NCBI RefSeq assembly: GCF_016802725.1
Contig: NC_052673.1
Span: 7,384,037 to 7,448,036, forward strand
Source of the DNA: Solenopsis invicta
Lineage: Eukaryota > Arthropoda > Insecta > Hymenoptera > Formicidae
Direction of reading: 5' to 3'
DNA length: 64,000 bases
Shown in pieces: positions 1 through 11,397 of the stretch (positions are counted from its first letter, which is position 1; every line of letters begins with the position of its first letter). The notes below the pieces were generated by a model. The model had not been told where the DNA came from. It saw only the letters and a program-made list of their open reading frames with translations, and did no database searches. A program made the translations under genes and the position numbers.

Positions 1-835
1 TCTCCTTCTCTCCTTCACGAAATACATCCTGCCTCTTGCATCTTTGTTCAGTTACTTATATTCGAGTTGACGTCTTGTTTTTAAAGAGTCGCAGCTATTG
101 CAGAAATAACAATCCCTGGAGGAGAATTTCCATATATAACTGCGCGGAAAGTAATCTGGTAAGATCTCGACAAACTTTTCCTCCTAGCTGCCACGAATAA
201 TGAGATCATTCCTTTAACTCTGTCGAAAGAACAAAAGAGCTAGTCGCGCTGTGTAATAAACAAAGCATGGTAAACTCGGCGCACTTTATAACGCGGAAAC
301 TTTCTATCAGTTCTTGCGCACGAAATACTAATGCGAATGTCCGCTTATCGTATTACCCGGCCGCTGTCATGCTCGAAACAATTTTCTTAACGTAATGTGG
401 GTATTTATCGAATATTGATGGTAGTGTCAAATTGTCAGTCATCGGGTAAACGCGCTTGTAACTCAAGAAAATAATTGTTTCTATTGTACGATTCTCCATA
501 ACAAAGCACGTCAGTGTAAAATTATTTTGTTCTACTGTTATTATCGGATTATTATTATCGCTAGCGCAGGAATAAATTTTTACAAATGACGAAAATGGTA
601 GAAAGCGTCTTTATTCCTCTCGTTTTGTTTGAGGCAAAGTGACAGGCAATGACTTCTTCGAGAGATGCTCTGTTTTGTCGTACCGCAAACGCGGTATACG
701 CGAGCGCGGTCGAATAAAAATAATCGCAAACGGTTGCAAGGCGTGTTCTGCGTTCCGATACGAGACGAAACGAGACGAGACGAGACGAGACGAAACGAGA
801 CCGTCTATCTCAATGAACAAGTATTGTCAGCTTAC
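1..835 (-). other. Neuroligin intron (5' part), continuing off the window
   Basis: This stretch begins at the donor GTAAGC of exon 836-982. It contains no recognised coding sequence. Its only distinct feature is a short pentanucleotide repeat of the ACGAG type at about 760-803, which lies some 30 bp inside the intron from the splice donor. Confidence 0.7.
760..803. repeat. ACGAG-type pentanucleotide microsatellite
   Basis: An imperfect tandem run of GAGAC/ACGAG units with occasional ACGAA variants is seen directly. It gives rise to spurious ORFs rich in Arg, Asp and Thr. Confidence 0.85.
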
Positions 836-982
836 CAAGTACGCCGAGACGAAAATTGATGGAGACGACAATAAGGCGTCCGTGTGCGGCCAGGGCGGTT
901 CCGTCAAATGAATTTCCGGCGCCCCACGAATAGGAATCGCCATGAATAAGGAGGAGAGCCGGTAGCGAGTCCGCGATACTAC
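836..982 (-). CDS. Neuroligin, second visible coding exon (partial gene)
   Basis: Neuroligins are postsynaptic cell-adhesion proteins with an extracellular, catalytically dead cholinesterase-like domain that binds neurexin. This 147-bp exon encodes 49 residues of that domain, including LLLIHGDSYSWGAGN and then VVSINFRLGVLG. These are the HG turn (the oxyanion-hole loop of true esterases) and the following core strand, as in insect neuroligins, where HG[ED]S replaces the HGGG of active enzymes. Reading leftward, the acceptor is TTTGATGTTGCAG just above 982 and the donor is GTAAGC from 835. Both ends are phase 1, so the exon joins exon 22641-23475 in frame (split Gly codon) and continues to an exon beyond base 1. 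Family assignment is strong; which insect neuroligin paralogue it is cannot be told from this piece. Confidence 0.9.
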
Positions 983-1298
983 CTGCAACATCAAAGAACA
1001 TTCTATTACGCATTTCTCTACACAAAGTACGTGCACGCGCGAATAAATGTAACAGAAATGCAAGAGAGAATGAGTATATAAAGAGAAATACACATGAGAA
1101 ACATAATCAAAGCGCATTATCGCATCGTCTAAATTACATGAGTAATCATGTCGACGTTGATTGATTGACGTTTATAATCCCTCTAATTAGAATAAGGTTG
1201 CCGATATCGCATTGGTTCCTAAATTGCGTCATCTCCCGTAGAAATTCAACCACAGTATATGTACATTTCTTTGTGGGATTATTTTGGAAACTATAAAG

Positions 1299-2096
1299 CA
1301 GGGTTGGGAAGGTTATTTTGTAAAAATAACTAGTTACAGTTACAGTTTTTTTCTTTCAAAAAGTAACTTGTTGTCGTTACAAAATACTGATTTTAAAAAA
1401 TAACTTGTTATAGTTACAATTAATTGAAAAGTAACGAGAAGTTACTTTTTAGTTACTTTTCTATTTTTTTTCATGTAATACTATAAAGTATTGATAATTT
1501 AAACACGAGACTTACATTTCTAACATTACTCAATTATTTTATTTATATTGGAACATGGTGTCAAATTTAGAGACGTCATTGCTTGAAATTTAATGAGGAA
1601 CAAAGATAAAATTACTCCTGTGTCTATTTGTATCATTTGCTGAAGAGCACCCACGTAAAGAATCTTCAATTGTGTAAACAAATTTTTTTTAATTTTTTTT
1701 ATATTTTTCTTTACTAGTGATGAAAAAATTCTTTTATTACTGTTATAAAGTACTCTTCAAGCCATTTAACTTTTAATTAGAACATTTTTCTTTATCTCTT
1801 ATTGTTTCGACGATATACGCTTCAAAACAAGAAAACCAATTTTCTTCAAAAGGGTGTTTTACCCCCTAAAATTAAAATTGGGCACAAACAAAAAATATTT
1901 TTGTGTTATAGATGAACTTCTTTATTTGTACACAAAGTTTTAGATTTTTTTGAATTTTTTTGGGTTGCCTAGTGTTCCTTGTAAATAAAGTTATAGTTAC
2001 AGATGGAAAAAAATAACGAAGTTAAGTTACAGTTACAAAAAAAATGTAACTCTAACTGTAACTTCGTTACAAGTAACGAGTTACTTACCATCCCTG
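1299..2096. mobile_element. Non-autonomous hAT-family DNA transposon, 798 bp
   Basis: The left end reads CAGGGTTGGGAAGG and the reverse complement of the right end reads CAGGGATGGTAAG. These are hAT-like terminal inverted repeats. The flanks are an 8-bp target duplication matching at 7 of 8 bases: CTATAAAG (1291-1298) and CTATAAAA (2097-2104). Subterminal regions at both ends carry many copies of GTTACAGTTAC, the sort of subterminal repeat that hAT transposases bind. No transposase ORF is present, so it must have moved with enzyme supplied elsewhere. Positions 1739-1905 are a copy of the R1 unit also found in the giant palindrome. Confidence 0.88.
1739..1905 (+). repeat. R1 repeat unit inside the hAT element
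   Basis: The segment contains CTTTATCTCTTATTGTTTCG, then ATTTTCTTCAAAAGGGTGTT and a polypyrimidine/purine stretch. It aligns in order with units at 7193-7395, 7630-7812, 8820-9185, 9440-9640 and 22128-22345. The unit's own borders are not defined. Confidence 0.75.
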
Positions 2097-2104
2097 CTAT
2101 AAAA

Positions 2105-2759
2105 CATCATCATCATGTTTTATTTTACTCAACATGTTAAGAACAATAAAAATTTCGTTATTATTATTTATAGAAGAATCGTAACTTTACTGCTCGTAAC
2201 TTTGTTCCACACATTTTGTAAGTTAATTGCAAAAAAAGGTAAGATAAATAACCTAGATTTTGAAAATTTGTAATAATCATAATATTATTAAAATTAGATT
2301 AATTAAGTGCAAATAATTTTGTGCTCTTATTTGTAAATTAAATAAAGTTTTACAAAATGCTTTAGTATCCTAAATAACACCATTACTTCAATCGCGATTG
2401 TATAGAGTAAACTCGAGTAGGATGGTCATAGTTTTTCGAAATGCCAAAAACGTATTTTTATTTTTGTTATTTTTTAATAATATTTGATATATCATTTCAC
2501 TAAATCTTAAAGTTTGTAATACTATTGAGTTTAAAGAGAAAATACTCATTAGAAATCTAATATTGTTAAAATATTATAACATATGCATTAGCATCTTATC
2601 AAACTTTTAAGGAAAAGATGGCCATAGTATTATGGGACAATTGGCTATACACATTTTACGTTAAAAATAAATGTAACATTTTCTAAAGTGATAAATAAAA
2701 CTTATAATTTTATATATTTAGTATAAACACATATATCTTAAATATACAATTATATTTAA
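2105..2759. other. AT-rich intronic sequence, no gene seen
   Basis: The sequence is about three-quarters A+T with stop codons in all frames. No repeat ends or coding similarity were noticed. Confidence 0.6.
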
Positions 2760-2762
2760 TTA

Positions 2763-3216
2763 CATGGGAACCGTACGAAGTTCACACATGGATTTCGTGA
2801 AAAAAATATCCGCGTCAAGGTCTGCTTAAACTGAAACAAATATGACGCGTCTAATTTTTCACTATTTGAAGACAAAATTGGAGGATTAAAAGTTAGCGCG
2901 TGCGTAATAAGTCCACTGTATTGTTGACTTTTTTCATTTTGTTAGTTGAAGCACATGAGCAGAATAAGTTGCAATATATGTAAAACAAAGATTATCCGTG
3001 TTTTACATATATTACAACTTATTCTGCTCAATCAACAAAAAAGGTCAACAGTATAATAAACCTACTACGCGCGCACTGACTTTTAACCCTCCTATTTTTT
3101 CTTCAAATGGACAAGCGAGAAATTAAACGTGTCACAAATGTTTCAATTTAAGTAGACCTAAACGCAAACATTTTTTTTTCACAAAATTTGTGTGTCAACT
3201 TTGTACTGTTCCCATG
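2763..3216. mobile_element. Foldback MITE with TTA target duplication (Harbinger-like), 454 bp
   Basis: The two halves are diverged reverse complements. The left half begins CATGGGAACCGTAC, and the reverse complement of the right end begins CATGGGAACAGTAC. Pairing continues to the middle, where TTTTACATATATT-type arms meet near 2990-3005. Trinucleotide TTA flanks both ends (2760-2762 and 3217-3219), as expected of PIF/Harbinger insertions. A Tc1/mariner origin with TA duplication is the main alternative. There is no coding capacity. Confidence 0.82.
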
Positions 3217-3219
3217 TTA

Positions 3220-4702
3220 GTTACAATTATAATATTACAATAGTAACATAAAAATTAAAATCTGATATTGCAATAATAACATAACATTTATAATACTTTT
3301 AAAGTAAAGAAACGAAACAGATTCCTGTAATTTAGAAAAAAAACAGTCAACGAAAAAACAAAGTAGGCCATCTTGGCCGAATTGTAAGAAAAAGATGATT
3401 ATAGCGTATTTAAATAAATAGTGAAAATAAAAGTGCAAATTATAAGTCACGTTACAATTTAAGTTCCTTTATTATTCATATTCGTAATGTTCATTATGGT
3501 AGCTTAACTGTAGTTTATTTGACGTTGTAGCAGCTTTTAGAGAATACACGCGAAACTTTGCAGAGAGTCAAAAGTAAAAATATTATATAATATTCAGAAT
3601 AATATTATTTCGAATAGTGTACTCATATAAATTACTGTAAATATCAATTATCTTTCAGAATGACTACAAAAATACACTATTTAGCAATTATTGGAAAAAT
3701 TACAGACTATGAATATCTTTCCCGTATGGCCGTAATACCCCAATTTATTTTATATAAAACCAAATATAATAATCATACAGAGCATACATTGTAACAATAT
3801 TACAGTAATGTAACAAAATTATTACAATATTACTGAAAAATTATCAAAATTGTGACATTGAAATTTATATTTAGTTTACGATACTCATCTCCTATATTAA
3901 TAAAGTTATGTTTAATAAATACATATATTAATAAAGTTATCAAACGCGCTTTTGTTTTAGAAGAAAGAATTGAGTAATAAAGTTTCGCTTTGTCTCAAGA
4001 AGCGGAGTATTAACCCGTGGTAAAAAACCGGTTGCCTAAATTGCACTATTTGAAGGCTTATTAGAAATTATTATTAAAAAAAATATAGCAATACATAAAA
4101 TTTTGAAAAAAATAAATGTGAAAAGAGAAATGTTGTACTTTATTATGACGTAAGAAAATTAAAAATATTTCTTATAATTTCTTAATTATTAGCCTCTAAT
4201 TGTAAATCAAATGTAATGCAGTTTCGGTAACCTTACCCTATTTTCGATAGTAAATTTGACTCAAATTACAATTTTCTTTAGAAAAATTGCAATCCTCTCG
4301 TTCAATCTTAATACTTTCTCTGAATGCAAAACTAATCCTGTTGTAACCTAATCAGCTGCTACAAACACGAGTAAGTCTTCTAAAAGTTAGGCGCGGCCAG
4401 ATAAAAATCTCGAAATAACTGGTTAAAAAGCTGTTTTAGGTTTCTGTTGAATCTCGTGACTAAGATTAAGCTTATATGGCTTTACAAGCCTGTGTAAAAT
4501 ACCCATTACGAATAACATAGCATAATCACAATAACATAGCATTATAAAGATTTATTGATTAAAAATCCTATTCGGTGTTTTACGAAAAAAATTACATAAT
4601 AGCATTTAACACTAGATGCAGTGGTTTATAAAAGGAATATCAATTCTGTGTAGATACTGTTCATTACTGATCATTAAAAATAGATTACATGCGCAATACC
4701 TA
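3220..4702. other. AT-rich intronic sequence, no gene seen
   Basis: No coding similarity was noted. Motifs resembling ATGGCCATAGTATTATGGG recur loosely at 2421, 2620, 3360 and 3725. I could not resolve them into an element. Confidence 0.5.
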
Positions 4703-4930
4703 TACGAAAAGAACAATTTTGCTGAAATATTGATCTGAAAATAATTATGCTGTGTTATGCATTAAAAAAAAATAAGTACATTGGATGTCCAAGTTGGTTG
4801 CTAGAATGTCAAAACTTTTTACAGCAGTATTATCATGCTTGAACGTTCTGTAATTACATATTTTGATTGTCCAACGTAAAATTAGTTTCCGATTTGTATC
4901 TAGCTAAATTTTTGATGAGATGTTACAGTA
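4703..4930. mobile_element. MITE-B copy 1 (diverged)
   Basis: The copy begins ACGAAAAGAACAATTTTGCTG and continues GATCTGAAAATAATTATG. It contains TAGAATGTCAAAACTTTTT and GATTGTCCAACGTAAAATTA in the same order as the best copy at 52561-52795. The right terminal repeat has decayed. Confidence 0.7.
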
Positions 4931-6284
4931 AAATCAAAATAAATATAAGAATATTTTTATAATGTGTATTGTTTATTAATAAACGATTAAATATTTATTA
5001 ACTTTGTTTTCACATATATCACGTTTAATAAAATGCCAGTTTGGCAAATGTAGTTCTGAGTAATTCAAATGTTATAAATTATGAAGCGTTTGAGTGAAAG
5101 ATCTCGATTTATACGTAAATCTTGAAAGGTGATTCTCTATAAAATCTGCATTTTACTCCCTCTTAGCAGGGTAATGCAGCTGTCTCTATCAATCGCGACG
5201 TCAAATTCCCCGTAATGCGCATCGGCGATCGAAATATAATCATCCCGGGAGCGAACTATCATGCCGAGCTAAGTGATGGCAAGGCGAGACACCTGTTGCG
5301 ATCCTGATAGCGCACGCTATCGGACGACAGATAGTTAAGTAGGTGAACGAGTAGGCAAACGAGACACACACCAGCTTCTTCGTGATTCCACTGTACGTAT
5401 TTTTCCATTGGGAGCTGCGAAAACCTTCTCCTACACCCGGCCGCCTGCTTGCGGGTCGTATCTCAAAACGTTTACGAGCGACTCGGCGCTTTTATTGCTT
5501 CCTCAGTATCGACTCATCTTTGTCATGCTGCTCGGAAGTTCATAAATTAAAGATCTTTTTTATGAACGCGAAGTACTGATATATCGTCGGTTTACTTACT
5601 CGCTGGGCTACTTTAAATTTACCATTGCCGCTCTCTTACATGGATGAAAAAGAATTTTCTTCTTTTAAGAAAATGCATCTTTATTTTTGAAATATTAAAA
5701 TAAAATTACGTTTGTATAACAAACATATATATAGCGGAAAGAAAATGATACCTTCAAGCAAAAATATTGTTAGCATGTTTTAATAACATTATTATTAACA
5801 CAATATTGTGTTCTTTAGATATTATGTAATATTAAAATATTAATACAATATTTTGTTGAAGTTTAAGATTTATCAAATTTTTTAAAAAAGATTAAATTTT
5901 ATATAAACAAGATTATAATTGTTTCATACATAAGTATGTCATTTATTGCTTATATATAAAAATAATTATCAAGGAAGTTTTGGCTATACAGTATAAACTA
6001 AAAGTTATCAAAATTTAAGAACAGAAAAGCTTTTTAGATCTAGTTTTTTATATTCTTAATCAATGACAAATTTTGACCTGAATTTTGACTCAACTGCAAA
6101 GAAGAAAACAACGAATTTGGTTATGCAGCAAAAATGGTTTTTGCAGCAAAAATAAGTAGCCTATTATCCTTAATATCTTTTGAATCATTCAGTATTTGAT
6201 CAAAATTACTCATACAGCACCGAAATTCTAATCAAATGTTTTTTTTATATCTAAACTTTAAAGGAAAGATGAAAGTTATAAGAT
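4931..6284. other. Intronic sequence, no gene seen
   Basis: It is mostly AT-rich, with a CpG-richer patch at 5150-5480. Positions 5981-6080 resemble 32649-32700 plus 33005-33040 (TTGGCTATACARTA...CTAAAAGTTA). At the second site a MITE-B copy lies between the two matching parts. Confidence 0.5.
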
Positions 6285-7143
6285 ATGCGTACATGTGAGG
6301 TGATGAGATGCTATGATATCTCATATAATTCGCATGAATTCTAAGAGCAACCAATAAAATTACTTCGTTAAGTCTATTTAGGCATGTTGTAAGATAGTTA
6401 CTAATAGGATATCATGTTTACGGTGTTTTTATAAAAGCTAAATTTCAGTTTTGCAGATAGCAGTTTTATAGGTGTATACTCTCTACGTAATTTTGAGAAT
6501 TATGTCAGATATTAATTTTTTTAATTTAGGTTAAAAGCCTTGAAAGCATGGCTTTCAAATAAAGTAATTGAATTTAATGTGTGCCGTAATGTGTGTATCA
6601 ATTCGGCATATAAAGTTATATCATGTCGTGAAAGAGGTCGTGAGATGATCGTGAACCATTTGCATTACGAGCGTAAAATCGTTCTTATGACTTTATAGCC
6701 TCATAGTGGACGTTGCATAATGCTTACTAGCAGAGTAAAGAAATTATACATATACATTTTTTTAAACTTACTTTTTAAGCCAAAGAAATTATTTAAAAAT
6801 ATAAATTTTTTAAAAAGAAATTATATTTTATAAAATGTTCATAATATCTTATCTTGTTACTCTTATTAGTGCAAGTTTACGAAAATCTACGAAGGATGTG
6901 AGATCTATAATACAAAGAATCATTATTTAGTAATTTTTTATAATTAAAAGTGTCTTTTATGACATTAGTTGTTAGTAATTTACAACTCCTATCCTGCTAT
7001 CTCACAAACGCATTCTTTTATCTCCTCTTTAGTAAATTATAAATTACGTTCGTTCTACAAACCCGATAAACTTCTACTTATAGTTGGTAGAACTCTATGG
7101 TTAACATATTTGTGTTAATAAAAATTGTGTCGCATTAGTATTT
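6285..7143 (-). repeat. R3 interspersed repeat, copy 1, interrupted by the giant palindrome
   Basis: In reverse complement this matches 14650-15515 and 50240-51265 over most of its length. Shared landmarks are GGTAGAACTCTATGG at 7086, CATAATGCTTACTAGCAGAG at 6716 and GTTTTTATAAAAGCTAAATTTC at 6424. The copy resumes after the palindrome at about 9682-9760 (GAGTTATTTTAAGAGACAAA), matching R3 copy 3. The plus strand of this copy keeps a stretch (about 6545-6730) that translates similarly to copy 3, with one stop. Confidence 0.82.
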
Positions 7144-7192
7144 ACTGACAAGGAAACACAGGGAAGTGTCCGCTTCAGATTAAAACGAGTTT

Positions 7193-7395
7193 TTAATATG
7201 TTGTAGTACAGATAAAAATAAGGGACACGTATTTTTTTATACGTGCTCATACGCACTTTAAGGGGCTGAAACACCCCTTTGAAGAAAATCGGTTTTTTTC
7301 TTTCAAAGCGTATGCCGTCGAAACTATAAGAGATAGAAAAAAATGTTTTAAATGAAAGTTGAATGGCTCGAAAAGTAATTTATAACAGCGAAAAA
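7193..7395 (-). repeat. R1 unit, outer copy of the palindrome's left arm
   Basis: Contains GGGACACGTATTTTTTTATA, AACACCCCTTTGAAGAAAAT and CGTCGAAACTATAAGAGATA in that order, matching the inner copy at 7630-7812 with divergence. Confidence 0.85.
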
Positions 7396-7629
7396 AAAAT
7401 TTTTTTTAAATTTTTTTTAATACTTTCCCCCACCACTTACCTATTTTTTTTTTTACTTTTATTTTTTTTATAAGCAAAATAAAGCTTATTTTATTACGAA
7501 TTCAACGGTATATGATAAAGTTACGATACAACATTCCCATTTTCCAAAAATAATTAAAAACCTCTCTATACGCACGGTACGCGCACCCGTCCGCGCGTTT
7601 GTGCGCTACGGAAGTGACTCCCTCCGATT

Positions 7630-7812
7630 TCGACGTACCTTTAATATGTTATACAGATTAAAATAAGGGACACGTATTTTTTACATGTGTCCTAATACAC
7701 TTTTAAGGGTGAAACACCCCTTTGAAGAAAATCGGGTTTTTTCTTTCGAAGCGTGTATCGTCGAAACTATAAGAGATAAAGAAAAATGTTCTCAATGAAA
7801 GTTGAATGCATG
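7630..7812 (-). repeat. R1 unit, inner copy of the palindrome's left arm
   Basis: It has the same order of motifs as 7193-7395. It is followed directly by AAAGTTGAATGCATG, which is mirrored at about 8830 in the right arm. Confidence 0.85.
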
Positions 7813-8871
7813 TTTTTCTCGCATAAGATGACAAAAACATTTCGAGGACAGTCTGTGTCTAACATGAAAACGCAGACATTGAGAAAAACATTTACTACAA
7901 AATAAAACGACACTACACTAAAGAATAACAACAATTACGGTATTGTAAGACATTAATTTCTTGTTTAGAAAATAATATGTAATTAATATAAGTTAAACAT
8001 TTATTTACTGGTCTACATGATTCGACTAGAATATTTGTTCTCTTCAACATTTTATAAATAAGGAGACTTGGATTACAAAAAATTATTACTCACACATTCC
8101 ATACCTTCACTATCTAACGCCAGCTCATCAACTAACAACAAGAGAACTAACATAAAACTAATTAAAAAATTAGTTAGAAATTTCATCTTTTATACTGCGT
8201 TTATACAATTCAATTAATGTGTTTATTAAATTCGATTAGTGTAGAAATATGCATAACCACGCTACTGGTGCGTGCACTTAGGGTCATTTCCTATCTTGAA
8301 ATAGAATGTTTACGTCTCGACAGTATTGACATGTATAGATTCAAGAGTTACGTATGTAAGGAAATGACCCAAAGTGCACGCGCCAGTAGCGTAGTTATGC
8401 ATATTTCTACACTAATCGAATTTAATAAACACATTAATTGAATTGTATAAATGCAGTATAAAAGATGAAATTTCTAACTAATTTTTTAATTAGTTTTATG
8501 TTAGTTCTCTTGTTGTTAGTTGATAAACTGGCGTTAGATAGTGAAGGTATTGAATGTGTGAGTAATAATTTTTTGTAATCCAAGTCTCCTTATCTGTAAA
8601 ATGTTGAAGAAAACAACTATTCTAGTCGAATCATGTAGACCAGTAAATAAATGTTTAACTTATATTAATTACATATTATTTTCTAAACAAGAAATTAATG
8701 TCTTACAACACCGTAATTCTTTAGTGTAGTGTCGTTTTATTTTGTAGTAAATGTTTTTCTCAATGTCTGCGTTTTCATGTTAGACACAGACTGTCCTCAA
8801 AATGTTTTTGTCATCTTATGCGAGAAAAACATGCATTCAACTTTCATTGAAAACATTTTTCTTTATCTCTT

Positions 8872-9060
8872 ATACAATTCAATTAATGTGTTTATTAAAT
8901 TAGATTAGTGTAGAAATATGCATAACCACGCTACTGGTGCATGCACTTAGGGTCATTTCCTATCTTGAAATAGAATGTTTACGTCTCGGCAGTATTGACA
9001 TGTATAGATTCAAGAGTTACGTATGTAAGGAAATGACCCAAAGTGCACGCGCCAGTATTG
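8872..9060. repeat. Extra copy of the palindrome's centre lodged in its right arm
   Basis: This segment repeats about 8208-8396 (ACAATTCAATTAATGTG through the loop to GCGCCAGTA) almost exactly. It splits an R1 unit between CTCTTAT and GTTTCGACGATACAC. The corresponding left-arm site is uninterrupted, so the copy arose after the palindrome formed. Its right half is truncated compared with the centre. Confidence 0.88.
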
Positions 9061-9439
9061 TGTTTCGACGATACACACTTCGAAAGAAAAAACCCGATTT
9101 TCTTCAAAGGGGTGTTTCACCCTTAAAAGTGTATTAGGACACGTGTAAAAAATACGTGTCCTTTATTTTAATCTGTATAACATATTAAAGGCACGTCGAA
9201 ATCGGAGGGAGTCACTTCCGTAGCGCACGAACGCGCGGACGGGTGCGCGTACCGTGCGTATAGAGAGGTTTTTAATTATTTTTGAAAAATGGGAATGTTG
9301 TATCGTAACTTTATCATATACCGTTGAATTTGTAATAAAATAAGCTTTATTTTGCTTATAAAAAAAATAAAAATTTTGAAAAAAAATAGGTAAATGGTGG
9401 GGGAAAATATTTAAAAAAAATTTTTTTTTTATTTTTTTC

Positions 9440-9640
9440 CGCTGTTATAAATTACTCTTCGAGCCATTCAATTTTCATTTAAAACATTTTTTTCTATCTC
9501 TTATAGTTTCGACGGCATACGCTTCGGAAGAAAAAAATCGATTTTCTTCAAAGGGGTGTTTCACCCCCTTAAAGTGCGTATGGGCACGTATAAAAAAATA
9601 CGTGTCCCTTATTTTTATCTGTACTACAACATATTAAAAA
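9440..9640 (+). repeat. R1 unit, outer copy of the palindrome's right arm
   Basis: Reverse complement of 7193-7395, including CTTATAGTTTCGACGGCATA and the stretch GGGGTGTTTCACCCCC. Confidence 0.85.
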
Positions 9641-9760
9641 CTCGTTTTAATCTGAGGCGGACACTTTCCTGTGTTTCCTTGTGAGTTATTTTAAGAGACA
9701 AATTCCACTATCCTCTCTCTACTTTTTCACATTTTAAACTAATTCCCTCTATTTTATTTT

Positions 9761-11397
9761 TAAGTCAAAGCTTACGTTTTCTAGAAAGTCGTGAGTAAAT
9801 TCGTTGCAAATTAAAATTCTTATGACTAAAATAAATTCTTACAACTTAAATTTTTTTGATTGTTTCAATGAATTAACCCCGAATTTTTTAATAAATCTTC
9901 AGACATACTTATATAAGAACAATCTATAATTTTTTTTATAAATTCTTTATGAATTTTAAAAATAAATGCTAAACATCCTTAAAAAATATACTATTTTTAA
10001 TTTAATAGTAACATTTGATACTATTTATTTTCTGTACAGTTTATTTAGAAATAACACCAAGTCTCAGTGTTTTATTCCAAATCGTGCCACAATTGTATAT
10101 TAATAAATTAATTTTAGTTAGAAATTTTCAAAGAAAATTTAATATCTTGCAAGCTTTTTAGATAAATAAAAATAATTTTCCATTTATCGTTCAAGAAGAT
10201 TATTCCGGCTTAAATATTATGCTCTCCTGTAACGTTTATAGGATCGCTAGATTTATTTTATATATTCCATATTTATTTGTGTATTGTAAAACTTTCAAGA
10301 AAACTGTTTACACCATCTTTTATATCTTTTTCAGAAAACGATTGTAGCAGGAGTATAATCTTCCATCACAAGCGATGGGTGAAATTCCGGCTCCGCACGT
10401 AGCGTCTGGGCCTCTATACATACGTTTCAACTCAGTGTATAACCCGATTATGTAACATGTCGAGAAAGAGGAGAAGAGGTACGTACGGGGGACCAATAAA
10501 TTCATAAGCAAGTTAGCAGAGATTCGGAAATGAGGAAGCTTTTTGAACGACCTGGCATATATCAAATACTAAAGTTTGCTCCAAATGCGAAAAGGTCGTT
10601 ATCTCAAAGTCTTAACGAGAAATTGTGAAGTCGTTATCGTAAACCAGCAGCAATTTTGAGACATTCCGACGCGTCCTTGTACAATATAAAAATAAAGATT
10701 GCTATACATATATGCATATACATACACATACTTTGCATGTAAGATGACACATAGCAAAAATATTCTTTCCGTAGAGTAAATAACTCAATTTTACTGACAG
10801 TGTTCCAAATATTAAGAATTCAATCTAAAATATTTATTAAAATATATGAATTATATTATTACACAGATGTATTTAATTTTACTTCAATTGTTGAAAAGTC
10901 TACTTAATGTTATAACATTTTATTAAAAATAAAACTTTAATATTCTAATTTAAAAAAGCATTTAAGATCGGATTTTTATTATTTGGGTCACTTTAGCAAT
11001 TGAGTCGTTTAACCGAGATTTCAATTTCCACTTTCTTAACTGTAATTTTATGGAAAATTGAACTGTAAGAATGCTCCGATTTATTTAAACAGACACACAC
11101 TATTCTACAATTTTCTCTTTGAATAGTTTTAATTACGCACAATTAAAAACCTTCGTACAGTCGGACAGTCAATTAAAGTCTCCATCGGTTCCGCCAGATT
11201 CTATTCGACTGAACAGCCACTACAGATAGCGATCGATCTTTGGACCGCGGTTTTAAGTGCGAACAGAGTAAAGCTCCTAAAGATCCTAAGGCGCCTGGTG
11301 TCCCAGAAATGATAATTGAGCGCCTATAGAGACGTAGAGGCAATCAAAAGGAACAAAAAAGTCTTTTACTATTTTGTAATATTCACTAGAATTATTG
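9761..11397. other. Intronic sequence, no gene seen
   Basis: AT-rich to about 11150, then a somewhat GC-richer stretch. A minus-strand open frame at 10320-10565 has no recognisable domain and is probably chance. Confidence 0.5.

Larger units (their letters stand above)
7144..9686. repeat. Giant near-perfect palindrome (foldback element), about 2.5 kb
   Basis: The left arm (7144-8292) and right arm (8359-9686) are reverse complements with only scattered mismatches. They are separated by a 66-nt loop (8293-8358) between GGGTCATTTCCT and AGGAAATGACCC. The outer ends are CAAGGAAACACAGG and CCTGTGTTTCCTTG. The right arm is about 185 bp longer because a copy of the centre lies inside it (8872-9060). 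A 9-nt indel separates the arms near 7930 and 8722. Each arm carries two R1 units. R3 sequence continues on both flanks, so the palindrome was inserted as a unit. ORFs inside encode nothing recognisable. Confidence 0.93.

Noticed and set aside
827..1117. A 96-codon minus-strand frame overlapping the second neuroligin exon
   Set aside because: It is out of phase with the esterase-like frame and has no recognisable content.
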